Positions 25,542-35,468 of a stretch of DNA of 64,000 nt are shown piece after piece. How positions within the stretch are numbered: the stretch's first letter is position 1; the number at the start of each line of letters is the position of its first letter. The DNA is from JAUILH01 sp964230215 (GTDB lineage Bacteria; Bacteroidota; Bacteroidia; Flavobacteriales_D; JAUILH01): NCBI GenBank assembly GCA_964230215.1, contig CAXRGQ010000001.1:1-64000 (forward strand), read 5' to 3'. A program made the position numbers and the translations under genes. The notes beneath the pieces were generated by a model. The model was given only the letters and a program-made list of their open reading frames with translations, ran no database searches and was not told the origin of the DNA.

Positions 25542-28412
25542 TTACTCCAGACTATTCGCTTTGGTATTTGCCTCCTCCATTATCTTATCGGCTTTTTTGT
25601 TTGCTTCAGTTTCAAGGTCATTTGCCTTTTCATAGGTCTTATCTCTAGCCTTACCCGCAGCAAGTTCAGCAGCCTTTTTCTTCACAGGATTTATACCAGC
25701 GGCTTTCACAGCTTCTTCATATTGCTTATCCGCTTCAGCACGCATCTTATCTGCTGCTGTTTTGGCATCTGCTTTTACCTTATCCGCTTGTTTCTGAGCA
25801 TTTGCTAATATCTCATCACGTTTAGCCTTTAAATCCTCTTTTACCTCTTCAACTTTGTCCTCAATAACCTCCTTGCCTTCGTTAATCAGGGAATCTTTCA
25901 ACTCATTTAACTGATCTTTCATGTTGCCAGTTAAACCAGCAAGTTGCTCCTTAAAATCAGTTGTTACAGTTGGATCTTTAACATCCCCAATCATCTTAAC
26001 ATTTACTGGAATCTCATTTGGTAACTGTGACAATTTAATGCCAGCGTTCCCCGCCAAACCTATAGCTTTATCTACTGCATTTAGAGCCGCTTGAGGAATC
26101 TCGGACTTAGGGATTTTCATCGCCATGGTGTAGTCCATTTGTTGTTCAAAAGACGTATTCCCCTCTACTCTTGCACTGCTCTTACCAAGCTTAATATCAA
26201 ATGGATTAACAAACACTTTTCCTTCCTTAAACTCGAAGGCCATGTTAACATTCTGCAATGTTTGGTCTGCTAACTTATCCATGTTTAATGCACTTGATAA
26301 CTTCTCTAGAGGTTTAAAGCCAGACACCTCCACCTTGCTAGACTTCATAGTTCCGCCTCCCGTTAGACTCTCGTACAGAGGTTCCATAGAGGTGCTTAAA
26401 TCACCGAGCATTTTAAAGTTAGTAGATATCTTTCCATCACAGTACTTAGCCACAGGCGCAAGCTTCTCAACACTCGTAAACGCTTCAGCTACAGATTTTA
26501 TGTCAATATTGGCAATATCGTATGCCATTTCAATGTGCGGTTTATCTATATTCTTAGTGTCGTAAGAACCGTTAAGTTTGATATTTCCTCCAAATGTGTT
26601 TAGAGATAATTCTTGCAATTCAGCACGTTCATCTTTCACCAAAATCAATCCTCTTACATCATTAATAGGAATCTTATTGTAGACGAGTTGTTTTACTTTA
26701 GTGTCAAGAGTGAAATCTATGTTGGCAGGAATAGGAATTACCCCCATAGCACTGGTGTCTGAGCTAGTCTCTTCAGTTGATGTTGAAGTTTCTTCCGTGC
26801 TAGTCATAAAGTCATCCGCATTAAGGTAATTCGAACTTACGTTAAATGTCCCATGCAGTAGTTCTTCCCTAAAATAATAGCCTAAATAATTATCAATTTT
26901 ACCATTAGCCTTGATATCATTTTGTCCGATTCTAGCAGAGAAATTCGCTAAATCCAATGCTTGTGGGCTAAAGATAAAGGTCATAGAATCCAACAAGACA
27001 TCATCTGGTAAGCTAGTTTCTTTATACACAAATTGAGTAAGATTAATGGACCCTCTTGCATCAAATTTCTCGTATTGTTCATTGTCAATTGATGACATTC
27101 TACCCGCGAGCTTTACGTCTGATTTAAGTTTCCCTTTTAAATCCGCTCCTTCCTCCATTGGAATTATATTCTTGATCGTTGCCAAATCAACATTTGCCAA
27201 GAGATTTGCTATTATAGCTGGATCAGATTCTGGATTCTTAACATTCAAGCTTGCACTCAACGTATTTCCACCGAAACTTGCGTTTAGTTTAGGAATATCT
27301 ATTACCATCCCATCAAAACTCACATTTTCATCAGGCTTAACAATGCTGGCATCCACAGTTAAATTATCAATTTTAGATGGCATTCCGGGATACTGAATCA
27401 TGGCCTTATCCACCTTGAATTTTAAATCCATGGCCGGCATAGCATCATCTGCGTAGTATCCATTGACTAAGGCGTTAATTGCTAATGTACCATCCGTTTT
27501 TATATCGCCTAAATCAACCGCATACGGTGTAGGTATCATAGAAAGGAAATTGGCAAATGGCGACTCATCTACAATTAGTGCTAAATTGTCAAACTTATAT
27601 CCTCTATCATCCATAATAAACGCACCATCCGCATGTAAGCTCAAAGCATTCATAAGCACTTTGTTCTCTTTAAATTTAAGCACTAAATCTTCCGTCATAT
27701 CGATGGTTAGATCGGCATCCATGTCTGTTTTTGCCTTATTGATGTACGCCACTTCTTCATAAATCAAGGTAAGCGCGCTTAGTTCGGTCTTAGTTGACAA
27801 GTCGTATACATCACCATTGATTTCCAGATTTCCTGAATGGTTCATGTTATTCAACTCAACGTAAGTAGCATAATATGCATCATCATATATAAACTCACCA
27901 TTTTCAATTATATACTCACTCAATGCTAATTGAAACGGCACTTCTTCCTCTGGATCTGTTTTGCTTGAATCTGGGATGGCGATATCATAGTTAGCAGAGC
28001 CATCCTCTAATACTTTAATGTAGATTTTAGGTTCGATTAGTTTGAGTTTTTTCACGGTGTATTTTCCTCCACCAACAACACTCCAAAAATCCAATTTTGC
28101 TTCTACTTCAGGCAAGTCAGCCAGCGTTATACCATCAAACTTATCTACTCCGTTTACTTTAACATCATGGAGAGTAAGTGTGAATTTTGGAAAGGTGGAG
28201 ATTAGATTCAAATCAACGTCTCCAATTTCAATCTCTGCATTTAGGTTATCATTGGCTGTTTGCTCAATAAGATTGATAATTTGCGGCTTAAATAGAAATG
28301 GAGCCAGTATAATTAGAATAAGTAGGAAAAGCACCCCAATTCCAGACCATTTAAGAATTCTAACCCATATCGGGCGTTTCTTTTTATTTTCTTTTTGCTT
28401 GCGTTTAAACAT
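25542..28412 (-). CDS. AsmA family protein with charged C-terminal coiled coil
   Basis: A 956-residue protein anchored by one N-terminal helix (about residues 19-43, after a KRKQKENKKKRP stretch). The AsmA N-terminal domain (INLIEQTANDNLNAEIEIGDVDLN) and repeated beta-groove segments follow to about residue 820, including the AsmA C-terminal region (KEGKVFVNPFDIKLGKSSARVEG). AsmA-like proteins are thought to bridge the two membranes and move phospholipid or modulate outer-membrane protein assembly. The last 135 residues are a Lys/Ala/Asp/Glu coiled coil, not part of the standard family. One base separates it from the arylsulfotransferase gene upstream. Confidence 0.85.
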   Translation of the reverse strand: MFKRKQKENKKKRPIWVRILKWSGIGVLFLLILIILAPFLFKPQIINLIEQTANDNLNAEIEIGDVDLNLISTFPKFTLTLHDVKVNGVDKFDGITLADLPEVEAKLDFWSVVGGGKYTVKKLKLIEPKIYIKVLEDGSANYDIAIPDSSKTDPEEEVPFQLALSEYIIENGEFIYDDAYYATYVELNNMNHSGNLEINGDVYDLSTKTELSALTLIYEEVAYINKAKTDMDADLTIDMTEDLVLKFKENKVLMNALSLHADGAFIMDDRGYKFDNLALIVDESPFANFLSMIPTPYAVDLGDIKTDGTLAINALVNGYYADDAMPAMDLKFKVDKAMIQYPGMPSKIDNLTVDASIVKPDENVSFDGMVIDIPKLNASFGGNTLSASLNVKNPESDPAIIANLLANVDLATIKNIIPMEEGADLKGKLKSDVKLAGRMSSIDNEQYEKFDARGSINLTQFVYKETSLPDDVLLDSMTFIFSPQALDLANFSARIGQNDIKANGKIDNYLGYYFREELLHGTFNVSSNYLNADDFMTSTEETSTSTEETSSDTSAMGVIPIPANIDFTLDTKVKQLVYNKIPINDVRGLILVKDERAELQELSLNTFGGNIKLNGSYDTKNIDKPHIEMAYDIANIDIKSVAEAFTSVEKLAPVAKYCDGKISTNFKMLGDLSTSMEPLYESLTGGGTMKSSKVEVSGFKPLEKLSSALNMDKLADQTLQNVNMAFEFKEGKVFVNPFDIKLGKSSARVEGNTSFEQQMDYTMAMKIPKSEIPQAALNAVDKAIGLAGNAGIKLSQLPNEIPVNVKMIGDVKDPTVTTDFKEQLAGLTGNMKDQLNELKDSLINEGKEVIEDKVEEVKEDLKAKRDEILANAQKQADKVKADAKTAADKMRAEADKQYEEAVKAAGINPVKKKAAELAAGKARDKTYEKANDLETEANKKADKIMEEANTKANSLE

Positions 28413-28413
28413 G

Positions 28414-30021
28414 CTATTGCTTGATTAATCTATATGATTTATTTGCTATTCTTAGAACGTAAATTCCCGGCACAATATTATCACCTTTTATGATATTATT
28501 ACCATGAAAAATAGTCCCAGATGAAATTATTTTTCCATCCATCGAGAATAGCTGATATGCTTGATTATTCAGGCCTGACGACACCGTCCAAAAATCGTTA
28601 CTGGGGTTGGGGTAAATATTCAACAGATGCTCTTCTTCTTCAAATCCAATCGTTTGACAGATATTCGATAAGTCTTCTACATAAAACGCATTACTTTTTA
28701 AATAACCCATACCGTAATCAACCCACACTGCATAATGACCTGTATCTGTGAGCGTAATCACATTAGAGGTATCGCCTGTGCTCCATATATACGTTGAATA
28801 TCCTGCTTCTGCTGTTAAAGTCATGGTGCTCTGATCACAATCTATTTCAGGCCTTGGCAACTCAAACGGCAAGACATGCTTGTATGCTCGATAACTTAAA
28901 TAACCTGGTGTGAATTGCAGAGATAATACCAAATCATCATTCGCATCAAATTCTTCTACTTTTCTAGTTTGCGTCAGGGGATATACACCGCCCCAGTCAA
29001 TTAAATGATGATTATTATCTAGTGTTTGATAGTTCCCCATAAACCGACTAAACTTCAACTGAGGGTTGTCAAGCGAGTGCACAAGCGTTGCCGTCCAACT
29101 ATTTGTATCTAGAATGTATTCGAGACCTCTAGCAATGGGATAATTACTTAACTGAGCATTATCGAAAAGCGAAATATTGCCATTATCTAGACGCCGAGCA
29201 TCATGCTGTGCGGTAAACCAACTTGTATCGTTTTGCAGAGTGAATTGATTGTTAACGCCACCTAATTGCCACATTAGTTGTCCGTTGACTTTGTTTACAT
29301 TAAATACGCTATTTAAATGTCTAGCCGATATAATCCAATTCCCATCTGTATCTATCTCAACACTATTCAAATGAGCATGATCTAATACACTAGGATTATT
29401 AAACCACGTGAAATCAGTTTCGGCCACTGAGAAATTATCAATTGTGTTCCATTCGTGAATTACAGAACCGTTGACGTCTAACTCCTGAATGACTTGCCCG
29501 AATATTTCTCCATTCACATCACCCTGAACACCATTTGATGTGGTATATGGCGATAAATCCATGGGACGATACTCCTCACACATAACAACTTCATGACCAT
29601 CTGATGTTGCAAGAAATTCATGTATATCATAGTAATAAGCATTACATGCTGTCGAGTCTACGATTTGCATATTGGAATCAACAAGCATAACCCATCGTGT
29701 ATTCTGTGCGGCATTTGTTTTAATAAAATAAAGTGAATCATTTTCGGCCATTCCGAAATTCACTATGCGCCAGTCATTATTATATGGAGCTTGTGATTGA
29801 TTGGATAATGTATAAAAGTAATACGGGTCACCAATGGCGTCTAAAAGCAATAGTTGACTCGGATAATCTGTATTTCCATTAACTGACGATGGCGTAATAA
29901 AGATTGAACCGGGTGCTGTTGTGTTATTGAGTTGAGCATCAATACCAACAATCTGCGACTCAATTTGGGCAAATGTCAATAATTGCTGAACTAAACATAC
30001 TATGAGAACACATAACCTCAC
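28414..30021 (-). CDS. Secreted arylsulfotransferase-like protein with T9SS sorting domain
   Basis: A 535-residue protein with a signal peptide ending at TFAQ. The core matches the arylsulfotransferase (ASST) family: HAHLNSVEIDTDGNWIISAR, LMWQLGG and TAQHDARRLDNGNISLFDN. ASSTs move sulfate between phenolic compounds through a histidine intermediate; His residues in DHAHLNS and AQHDARR are candidates. The final 75 residues form a T9SS sorting domain (LNIYPNPSNDFWTVSS, PGIYVLRI), so it should reach the cell surface. The start is GTG and overlaps the symporter's stop by one base, so symporter, arylsulfotransferase and AsmA genes are one unit. Confidence 0.85.
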   Translation of the reverse strand: MRLCVLIVCLVQQLLTFAQIESQIVGIDAQLNNTTAPGSIFITPSSVNGNTDYPSQLLLLDAIGDPYYFYTLSNQSQAPYNNDWRIVNFGMAENDSLYFIKTNAAQNTRWVMLVDSNMQIVDSTACNAYYYDIHEFLATSDGHEVVMCEEYRPMDLSPYTTSNGVQGDVNGEIFGQVIQELDVNGSVIHEWNTIDNFSVAETDFTWFNNPSVLDHAHLNSVEIDTDGNWIISARHLNSVFNVNKVNGQLMWQLGGVNNQFTLQNDTSWFTAQHDARRLDNGNISLFDNAQLSNYPIARGLEYILDTNSWTATLVHSLDNPQLKFSRFMGNYQTLDNNHHLIDWGGVYPLTQTRKVEEFDANDDLVLSLQFTPGYLSYRAYKHVLPFELPRPEIDCDQSTMTLTAEAGYSTYIWSTGDTSNVITLTDTGHYAVWVDYGMGYLKSNAFYVEDLSNICQTIGFEEEEHLLNIYPNPSNDFWTVSSGLNNQAYQLFSMDGKIISSGTIFHGNNIIKGDNIVPGIYVLRIANKSYRLIKQ

Positions 30022-31478
30022 TATGCTTTGTACTGATGTTTAAGTTTTTCATCTACATCATCCAGTTCATCCTCAGAATATGCAATTATTGTTGAAACGG
30101 TAGCGTCTCCTGTAACATTCACAACCGTACGGCACATATCCAAAATTCTATCAACAGGAAATATGATTGCAATCCATGCTGGGTTTAGCCCCACACTGTC
30201 TAATATCATTATTAACATTATTAGCCCTGCACTTGGAACGGCTGCTGAACCAATGGAGGCCAAAGTTGCTGTTGCCACAATACCAAGTTGCGTTGTGATA
30301 TCCAAATCAACCATATGGTATTGAGCTAGAAATATTACAGCCACAGCTTGATAAAGACTTGTACCATCCATATTAACCGTAGCGCCTATTGGGAGCACAA
30401 AGTCTGACACACGTTTTGAAACACCTAAATTCTTATCTACGCATTCTATTGTAATTGGCAAGGTTGCCGCACTCGAACTCGTTGAAAATGCCGTAATCTG
30501 TGCATTTCTGATGCCTGCTAAAAACTTCTTGTAAGACATAGGCTTTACAAAGAAATGCACCAAAAGTGGATAAATGATAAAGACCATTATAGCAAGACCA
30601 GCAACAACTGTAAGTGAGTACCAACCAAGGGTTGATAACATGTTCACCACTTGATCGACATCATCTCCTGCAATGTCTGATAATTTACCCGCTAGCAGGG
30701 CAAATACAAAAAATGGTGCAGCCTCCATGGTAATGTTCACCATTTTGATAAATACGTCATTTAAACCGTCCACTATGTTTATTACACCAACAGATTTAGC
30801 GGAATCGATTAATGCCAGGCATATCCCGAAGAAAATGGCGATAAATATTATTTGCAACATTTTACTATCTGTAAATGCTCCAAAAAGATTGTCTGGCACT
30901 AAATCTACAAGCGGTTTTAATGGAGGCGCCTCTTTTTGTGCCTCTGGGTCAGCCTTCTTCTTCTCTAAGGTAGCTTTCGTAAAGGCCGCATTTTCTTTGT
31001 TTTTAGCATCCGCATCATCAATCAAATCAGCGTACTGAGGATCTTCAGATAGTCTCTCCTCATCTCCTTTTTGAAAATCCACATCTTTCTCACTCTTCAC
31101 CCATAACTCATAACCAATTCTGTTAGTAATGCGCTGTTTTTCATCACCAATAGAGCCAGGTTTAATCACATTAACCAATGTCAAACCTATACCAACAGCA
31201 AATACTGTTGTAATTAAGTAGGCGCCCAGGGTTTTCCCCCCAATGCGTCCAAGCTTGGTGATATCAGACAAAGAAGACACACCAAGAACAATGGATAAAA
31301 ACACCAGAGGCAAGGCTATTAGTTTCAGTATATTAATGAATATGTCACCCCATGGGTTTATCCAATCAGCCGTAAACTCTGACCAACCGAAACTAGCAGA
31401 ACATAAAGCCCAAACCACCCCGAGAATCAAACCAATAATGATGCGCCAATGCAAGGCAATTTTCTTTCTACCAGCCAT
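30021..31478 (-). CDS. Dicarboxylate/amino acid:cation symporter
   Basis: A 485-residue member of the GltP/DctA family. The re-entrant loop SSSAATLPITIE and the cation/substrate motif GATVNMDGTSLYQ are intact, and there are about eight transmembrane segments. It imports glutamate, aspartate or C4-dicarboxylates with Na+ or H+. Oddly, a hydrophilic, charge-rich insertion of roughly 90 residues (about 115-205, with KKKADPEAQKEAPP) sits between the third and fourth helices. It lies 2 bp after aroC and is followed directly by the arylsulfotransferase gene. Confidence 0.9.
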   Translation of the reverse strand: MAGRKKIALHWRIIIGLILGVVWALCSASFGWSEFTADWINPWGDIFINILKLIALPLVFLSIVLGVSSLSDITKLGRIGGKTLGAYLITTVFAVGIGLTLVNVIKPGSIGDEKQRITNRIGYELWVKSEKDVDFQKGDEERLSEDPQYADLIDDADAKNKENAAFTKATLEKKKADPEAQKEAPPLKPLVDLVPDNLFGAFTDSKMLQIIFIAIFFGICLALIDSAKSVGVINIVDGLNDVFIKMVNITMEAAPFFVFALLAGKLSDIAGDDVDQVVNMLSTLGWYSLTVVAGLAIMVFIIYPLLVHFFVKPMSYKKFLAGIRNAQITAFSTSSSAATLPITIECVDKNLGVSKRVSDFVLPIGATVNMDGTSLYQAVAVIFLAQYHMVDLDITTQLGIVATATLASIGSAAVPSAGLIMLIMILDSVGLNPAWIAIIFPVDRILDMCRTVVNVTGDATVSTIIAYSEDELDDVDEKLKHQYKA

Positions 31479-31480
31479 AA

Positions 31481-32566
31481 TTAACTCTTCAATTTTGTTG
31501 TTTGATGTAATAAGATGTGATCCAAGATAGTCATTGCTGCCATACTATCTACTATTGGCACTGCTCTTGGCACTACACATGCGTCATGACGACCTTTCCC
31601 CACAACGGAGACTTGTTCTCCTCTATCGTTAACCGAATCCTGATCAGTCATTATGGTAGCGACAGGTTTAAAAGCAACCCTAAAATAGATGTCTTCACCA
31701 TTGCTTATCCCACCTTGCACGCCGCCTGAATGATTTGTTTTTGATTTAATACTTCCGTCGGAGTTCTCAAATGCATCATTGTGTGCACTGCCTCTCATTT
31801 CCACTCCGTCAAACCCGCTGCCATATTCAAATCCTTTAACGGCATTAATTGACAACATAGCCTGACCAAGGTCCGCATGCAGTTTAGAAAACACTGGCGC
31901 ACCAATTCCAGCACTTAAGCCTTGAATAACTCCTGTGATCACTCCACCGATAGTATCGCCGTCTTTCTTGATAGATGTAATACATTCTATCATACGCTCA
32001 GCAGTACTTTCATCCGGACAACGCACGTCATTACCATCAATTTTAGATAAGTCAAGTTGATTGTATCTGCTTTCTAGTTTGATAGATCCTACCTGAGATA
32101 CGTATGATTTAATCGAAATACCTTTTAATTGGAGGATTTGTTTTGCAATGGCCCCAGCCACAACACGACAAACTGTCTCTCTAGCTGAGGACCTTCCACC
32201 TCCTCTATAGTCTCTAATTCCATATTTCGCATCATAGGTGTAGTCCGCATGCGATGGACGATACACATCCTTTATATGGTCATAATCCTTAGACTTTTGA
32301 TCTTGATTTGGAACAATAAAGCCTATTGGCGTACCGGTTGTTTGGCCCTCAAAAATTCCCGACAAAAACTCAACGGCATCTGGCTCTTTCCTTTGTGTTA
32401 CAATTTTTGACTGCCCTGGTTTACGTCTATCTAATTCGGCCTGGATAGCTTCCATATCCAACATTACACCAGCAGGACAACCATCAATAACGCCGCCCAT
32501 TGCCTTTCCGTGTGACTCACCAAAAATGGTAACTCTAAATATTTTTCCGAATGTGTTAAAGGACAT
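31481..32566 (-). CDS. aroC: Chorismate synthase
   Basis: A 361-residue chorismate synthase, which makes chorismate from EPSP with reduced FMN in the last shikimate step. It has FGESHGKAMGGVIDG (residues 14-28), RPSHADYTYDAKYGIRDYRGGGRSSARETV (as a span) and the GGVQGGISNGEDI and RHDACVVPRAVPI motifs, all conserved. Length is typical. It appears to be first in a four-gene minus-strand unit with the symporter, arylsulfotransferase and AsmA genes; a functional link is not obvious. Confidence 0.97.
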   Translation of the reverse strand: MSFNTFGKIFRVTIFGESHGKAMGGVIDGCPAGVMLDMEAIQAELDRRKPGQSKIVTQRKEPDAVEFLSGIFEGQTTGTPIGFIVPNQDQKSKDYDHIKDVYRPSHADYTYDAKYGIRDYRGGGRSSARETVCRVVAGAIAKQILQLKGISIKSYVSQVGSIKLESRYNQLDLSKIDGNDVRCPDESTAERMIECITSIKKDGDTIGGVITGVIQGLSAGIGAPVFSKLHADLGQAMLSINAVKGFEYGSGFDGVEMRGSAHNDAFENSDGSIKSKTNHSGGVQGGISNGEDIYFRVAFKPVATIMTDQDSVNDRGEQVSVVGKGRHDACVVPRAVPIVDSMAAMTILDHILLHQTTKLKS

Positions 32567-32624
32567 ATAACAAATGTATGATTTACTATTAACTTAGATA
32601 GGTAGAATTTAATATTTGATTGCA

Positions 32625-32990
32625 ATGAAAGAGACAGACTATACAGGGTCATCGGTAATTACGAGTGTAAAACACACCATCAATGGGTTTCTACTCTTTA
32701 GCAAAGAACGGAACATGCGGATTCAGTCTAGCATTGGTTTGATGGCTGTTATTGGTGGAATAGTTTTAGACATATCTCGTGGTGAATGGCTTGCAATAAC
32801 CATATGTATCGGTCTGGTTTTAGCACTTGAACTTGTAAATTCTTGCTTAGAGCGGGTTTGTGACTTTATCACCCTAGAGCGCAGGGAGGAGATTAAAGCT
32901 ATTAAGGACATGGCGGGTGGAGCTGTTCTTATAGTTGCCATTGCAAGCTTGGTAGTAGCTGGGATAATTTTCATACCCTACTTAGCCTAA
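32625..32990 (+). CDS. Diacylglycerol kinase family protein (DgkA-like)
   Basis: A 121-residue small membrane protein with three helices. It carries the DgkA motifs: the ERNMRIQ start, ALELVNSCLERVCDFITLER and IKDMAGGAVL. Enzymes of this family phosphorylate diacylglycerol or undecaprenol at the inner membrane, recycling lipid carriers. Start chosen at the ATG at 32625 rather than a TTG three codons upstream. It is divergent from aroC. Confidence 0.88.
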   Translation: MKETDYTGSSVITSVKHTINGFLLFSKERNMRIQSSIGLMAVIGGIVLDISRGEWLAITICIGLVLALELVNSCLERVCDFITLERREEIKAIKDMAGGAVLIVAIASLVVAGIIFIPYLA

Positions 32991-33042
32991 TTGACGCTTA
33001 AAGAAAATCAATAATCTTATCTTGCAGAAAATTTAATTTGTG

Positions 33043-33684
33043 ATGAAAGCACTTGCTATATGCGCCTTCTTAATACTTAGTTTTAGTAGCCAAGCACAAA
33101 CGTATACCAGAGGTAGAAAGAACATTGGGTTTATCGCTGGTGGGGGACTTTCGGCGACCTCTACGGATAAACATTTTTACTCTGGGAATTCTGGCCTACA
33201 TTTAAACGCAGGTTTCGGCATGCAATTATACAACGCGTTCTTTCCCTCTATCCAATATAGATGGATGGAACCAGTAGTTGAATTAGCTTCAGGTGAAACA
33301 GCTAAAAGCCCATTACATTCTGTGTCGATTCCTTTTCTTATTAAGTACCCCTTACTCGGTTTTTATGGAGGAAAATCTAGGCGTTACGAATGCAAATCTC
33401 TTGGTGTTAGTATTGTTGGAGGGGCTCAATACAATTTTAATTTTGGCAACTTATCCTATGGGGATCACAGCAATAACTTTGAGTTAGTTGGTGGCTTTGA
33501 ATTCTTACCATCTCGCAGTGGGGGCTCAAAAAGCAACATGGGTAACAGCCTTCATATTGATGTTTTGTACAAATTTTCACTTAACTCATACGCCTCAATA
33601 GACTCGAGATCTTGGTATAGCAATCAAATTTGTGTACAATTGAGCCTATTTAAATTCAAGACGTACAAGTTTTCTAACATGTAG
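33043..33684 (+). CDS. Exported outer-membrane-like protein, unknown
   Basis: A 213-residue protein with a signal peptide ending at SQAQ (about residue 18), then alternating strands (NIGFIAGGGLSATS, GLHLNAGFGMQLYNAFFP, HSVSIPFLIKYPLLGF, SIVGGAQYNFNFG, IDVLYKFSLNS) consistent with a small outer-membrane barrel of the PorT/PorV-like size class. I do not assign it to a named family. Four bases before hutI. Confidence 0.6.
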   Translation: MKALAICAFLILSFSSQAQTYTRGRKNIGFIAGGGLSATSTDKHFYSGNSGLHLNAGFGMQLYNAFFPSIQYRWMEPVVELASGETAKSPLHSVSIPFLIKYPLLGFYGGKSRRYECKSLGVSIVGGAQYNFNFGNLSYGDHSNNFELVGGFEFLPSRSGGSKSNMGNSLHIDVLYKFSLNSYASIDSRSWYSNQICVQLSLFKFKTYKFSNM

Positions 33685-33688
33685 CACT

Positions 33689-34924
33689 ATGGCATCTAAA
33701 GTATTTATAAAAAATATAAAGAGTTTATATCAGGTTGATGATGGAGAGCGCAAGAAAGTTATGGGCCAAGATATGTCCAAACTTTCTAAGATTGATGATG
33801 CCTTTCTTGCCATTGAAGACGGTATTATTGTTGCCTATGGAAAGATGAGCGATTGGCCAGGAATCAATGATTGGTCGGACTTGGAAGTGATTGATGCCAG
33901 TGATAAAATTGTTACACCCGCGTGGTGTGATTCGCATACCCATTTAGTTTTTGCAGGCACCAGAGAGGATGAATTTGTAGACAGAATTAATGGTCTATCC
34001 TATGAGGAGATTGCAGCACGTGGTGGCGGTATTTTGAATTCAGCCAAGAAACTCGGAGAATGTTCGGAAGAAGAGCTCTTAGCTTCAGCGCTAAAAAGAA
34101 TCGAAGAGATTAAGTCGATGGGAACGGGAGCTGTTGAGATTAAGAGTGGCTATGGCTTAACTGTCGAATCTGAATTAAAGATCTTACGCGTTGTACGTGA
34201 ACTTAAAAAGCACACTGATTTAACTATAAAATCAACTTTCTTGGGAGCACACGCATATCCCGCCAATTATAAAGATAATAAAGCCGCCTACCTGGATTTA
34301 GTCATAAATGAAATGCTACCAGCTATTGCTGACGAAGGACTAGCAGATTATGTAGATGCCTTTTGTGAAACGAATTACTTCTCGGTTGAAGACACTATTA
34401 AGGTAATTGAAGCCGGAGCTAAATATGGAATGCAAGCAAAAATCCACGTCAATCAATTCACTAGTATAGGAGGAATTGAAGCCTGTGTTTCTCGAAATGC
34501 CAGAACTGTGGACCATCTAGAGGTTATGACAGATGAAGATATAGCGATTTTGAGCAAAGGTGCAACAATGCCTGTTCTATTGCCTTCATGCAGTTTCTAT
34601 TTGAGTATCCCTTATGGCCCAGCTAAAGAACTTATGGCGAACAATTTACCAGTGTGCCTTGCAACGGACTATAACCCTGGATCAACTCCGTCTGGAAACA
34701 TTCCGTTTGTAATTGCCTTGGCATGTATAAAGATGAAAATGACTCCTGAGCAAGCCATCAACGCGGTTACATTAAATGGAGCGTATGCAATGGGACTAGA
34801 AGATAGTCATGGAAGCATAGCCATAGGTAAAAAAGGAAGCGTAATTATTTTCAAGGAAGGCGTTGACCTCAACTACATTCCATATTCATTTGGAGCAAAC
34901 CATATAGATCGCGTGATAATTTAA
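33689..34924 (+). CDS. hutI: Imidazolonepropionase
   Basis: A 411-residue metal-dependent amidohydrolase that opens imidazolonepropionate to N-formimino-glutamate in histidine degradation. Conserved features are DSHTHLVFAGTREDEF (metal ligands in HTH), EIKSGYGLTVESELK, FLGAHAYP, HVNQFTSIGG and the ATDYNPGSTPSGN metal/active-site region. Length is typical. hutG and hutF follow at 35469-37657, with only a small convergent gene between. hutH and hutU, needed for the first two steps, are not in the window. Confidence 0.95.
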   Translation: MASKVFIKNIKSLYQVDDGERKKVMGQDMSKLSKIDDAFLAIEDGIIVAYGKMSDWPGINDWSDLEVIDASDKIVTPAWCDSHTHLVFAGTREDEFVDRINGLSYEEIAARGGGILNSAKKLGECSEEELLASALKRIEEIKSMGTGAVEIKSGYGLTVESELKILRVVRELKKHTDLTIKSTFLGAHAYPANYKDNKAAYLDLVINEMLPAIADEGLADYVDAFCETNYFSVEDTIKVIEAGAKYGMQAKIHVNQFTSIGGIEACVSRNARTVDHLEVMTDEDIAILSKGATMPVLLPSCSFYLSIPYGPAKELMANNLPVCLATDYNPGSTPSGNIPFVIALACIKMKMTPEQAINAVTLNGAYAMGLEDSHGSIAIGKKGSVIIFKEGVDLNYIPYSFGANHIDRVII

Positions 34925-34925
34925 T

Positions 34926-35387
34926 TTACTCAGCGACGGGACGATAATACGTTAGCGTACCTTTTGTCATTTCACGTGGATTAATGGTAATGATGTGTAC
35001 TTCTTTTTTGTTATTGTAATTCTGATGAGCTATTTCCAACCTTCCATCCGGGTGCTTCTTATATACAATAGCATAGTGTTGCCAAAAAGATTGCATGTAG
35101 CCTTCACCCTTGAATGTAGTTTTATCAAATACAATTATATCCCCAGCTTTCACTAACTTATAGGTGCTTTTCTTTCCAAACCCTGTCGGAGATTCCCATT
35201 TGGCACCAGTCTCGTTTAAAGCTCCTGCTACTAAATCCCAGCACTCACCGCGTGAAATTTTCTTCTCCAAATTATCATCTACGTACTTGATGATTTTTTC
35301 GTTTATCGTGGTATAATCTTGAGCTTGAATGCTGCTAGTTGCAGTAAAAAACACCAACAATAGCGATAGGACATATAGCTTTCTCAT
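34926..35387 (-). CDS. Exported cysteine-peptidase-fold protein (NlpC/CHAP-like)
   Basis: A 153-residue protein with a signal peptide (to QAQ, residue 23). It shows GECWDLVAGAL (Cys49), AGDIIVF, QHYAIVY (His104) and an EIAHQN stretch, the Cys...GD...H arrangement of small papain-like/NlpC-CHAP domains. Related domains occur at the ends of fungal BBC1/AIM3-type proteins. A hydrolase acting on peptidoglycan or peptides is plausible but not shown. It is transcribed against the hut genes on both sides, so it is not part of that pathway. Confidence 0.65.
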   Translation of the reverse strand: MRKLYVLSLLLVFFTATSSIQAQDYTTINEKIIKYVDDNLEKKISRGECWDLVAGALNETGAKWESPTGFGKKSTYKLVKAGDIIVFDKTTFKGEGYMQSFWQHYAIVYKKHPDGRLEIAHQNYNNKKEVHIITINPREMTKGTLTYYRPVAE

Positions 35388-35468
35388 AATCTGACTTTTG
35401 ACTAATTTACTAATTAAATGATTTACATAGGACAGCTAATAAGCTTATATTCGAACTAAAATTAATGC

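Noticed and set aside
32571..32578. CAAATGTA (TACATTTG on the minus strand) as an aroC promoter
   Set aside because: It is only 5 bp before the aroC start codon, so the transcript would begin inside the gene, and no -33 TTG is in place.
34926..35387. Member of the hut operon
   Set aside because: It is transcribed in the opposite direction and has an export signal and a cysteine-peptidase-like motif set, unrelated to histidine degradation.
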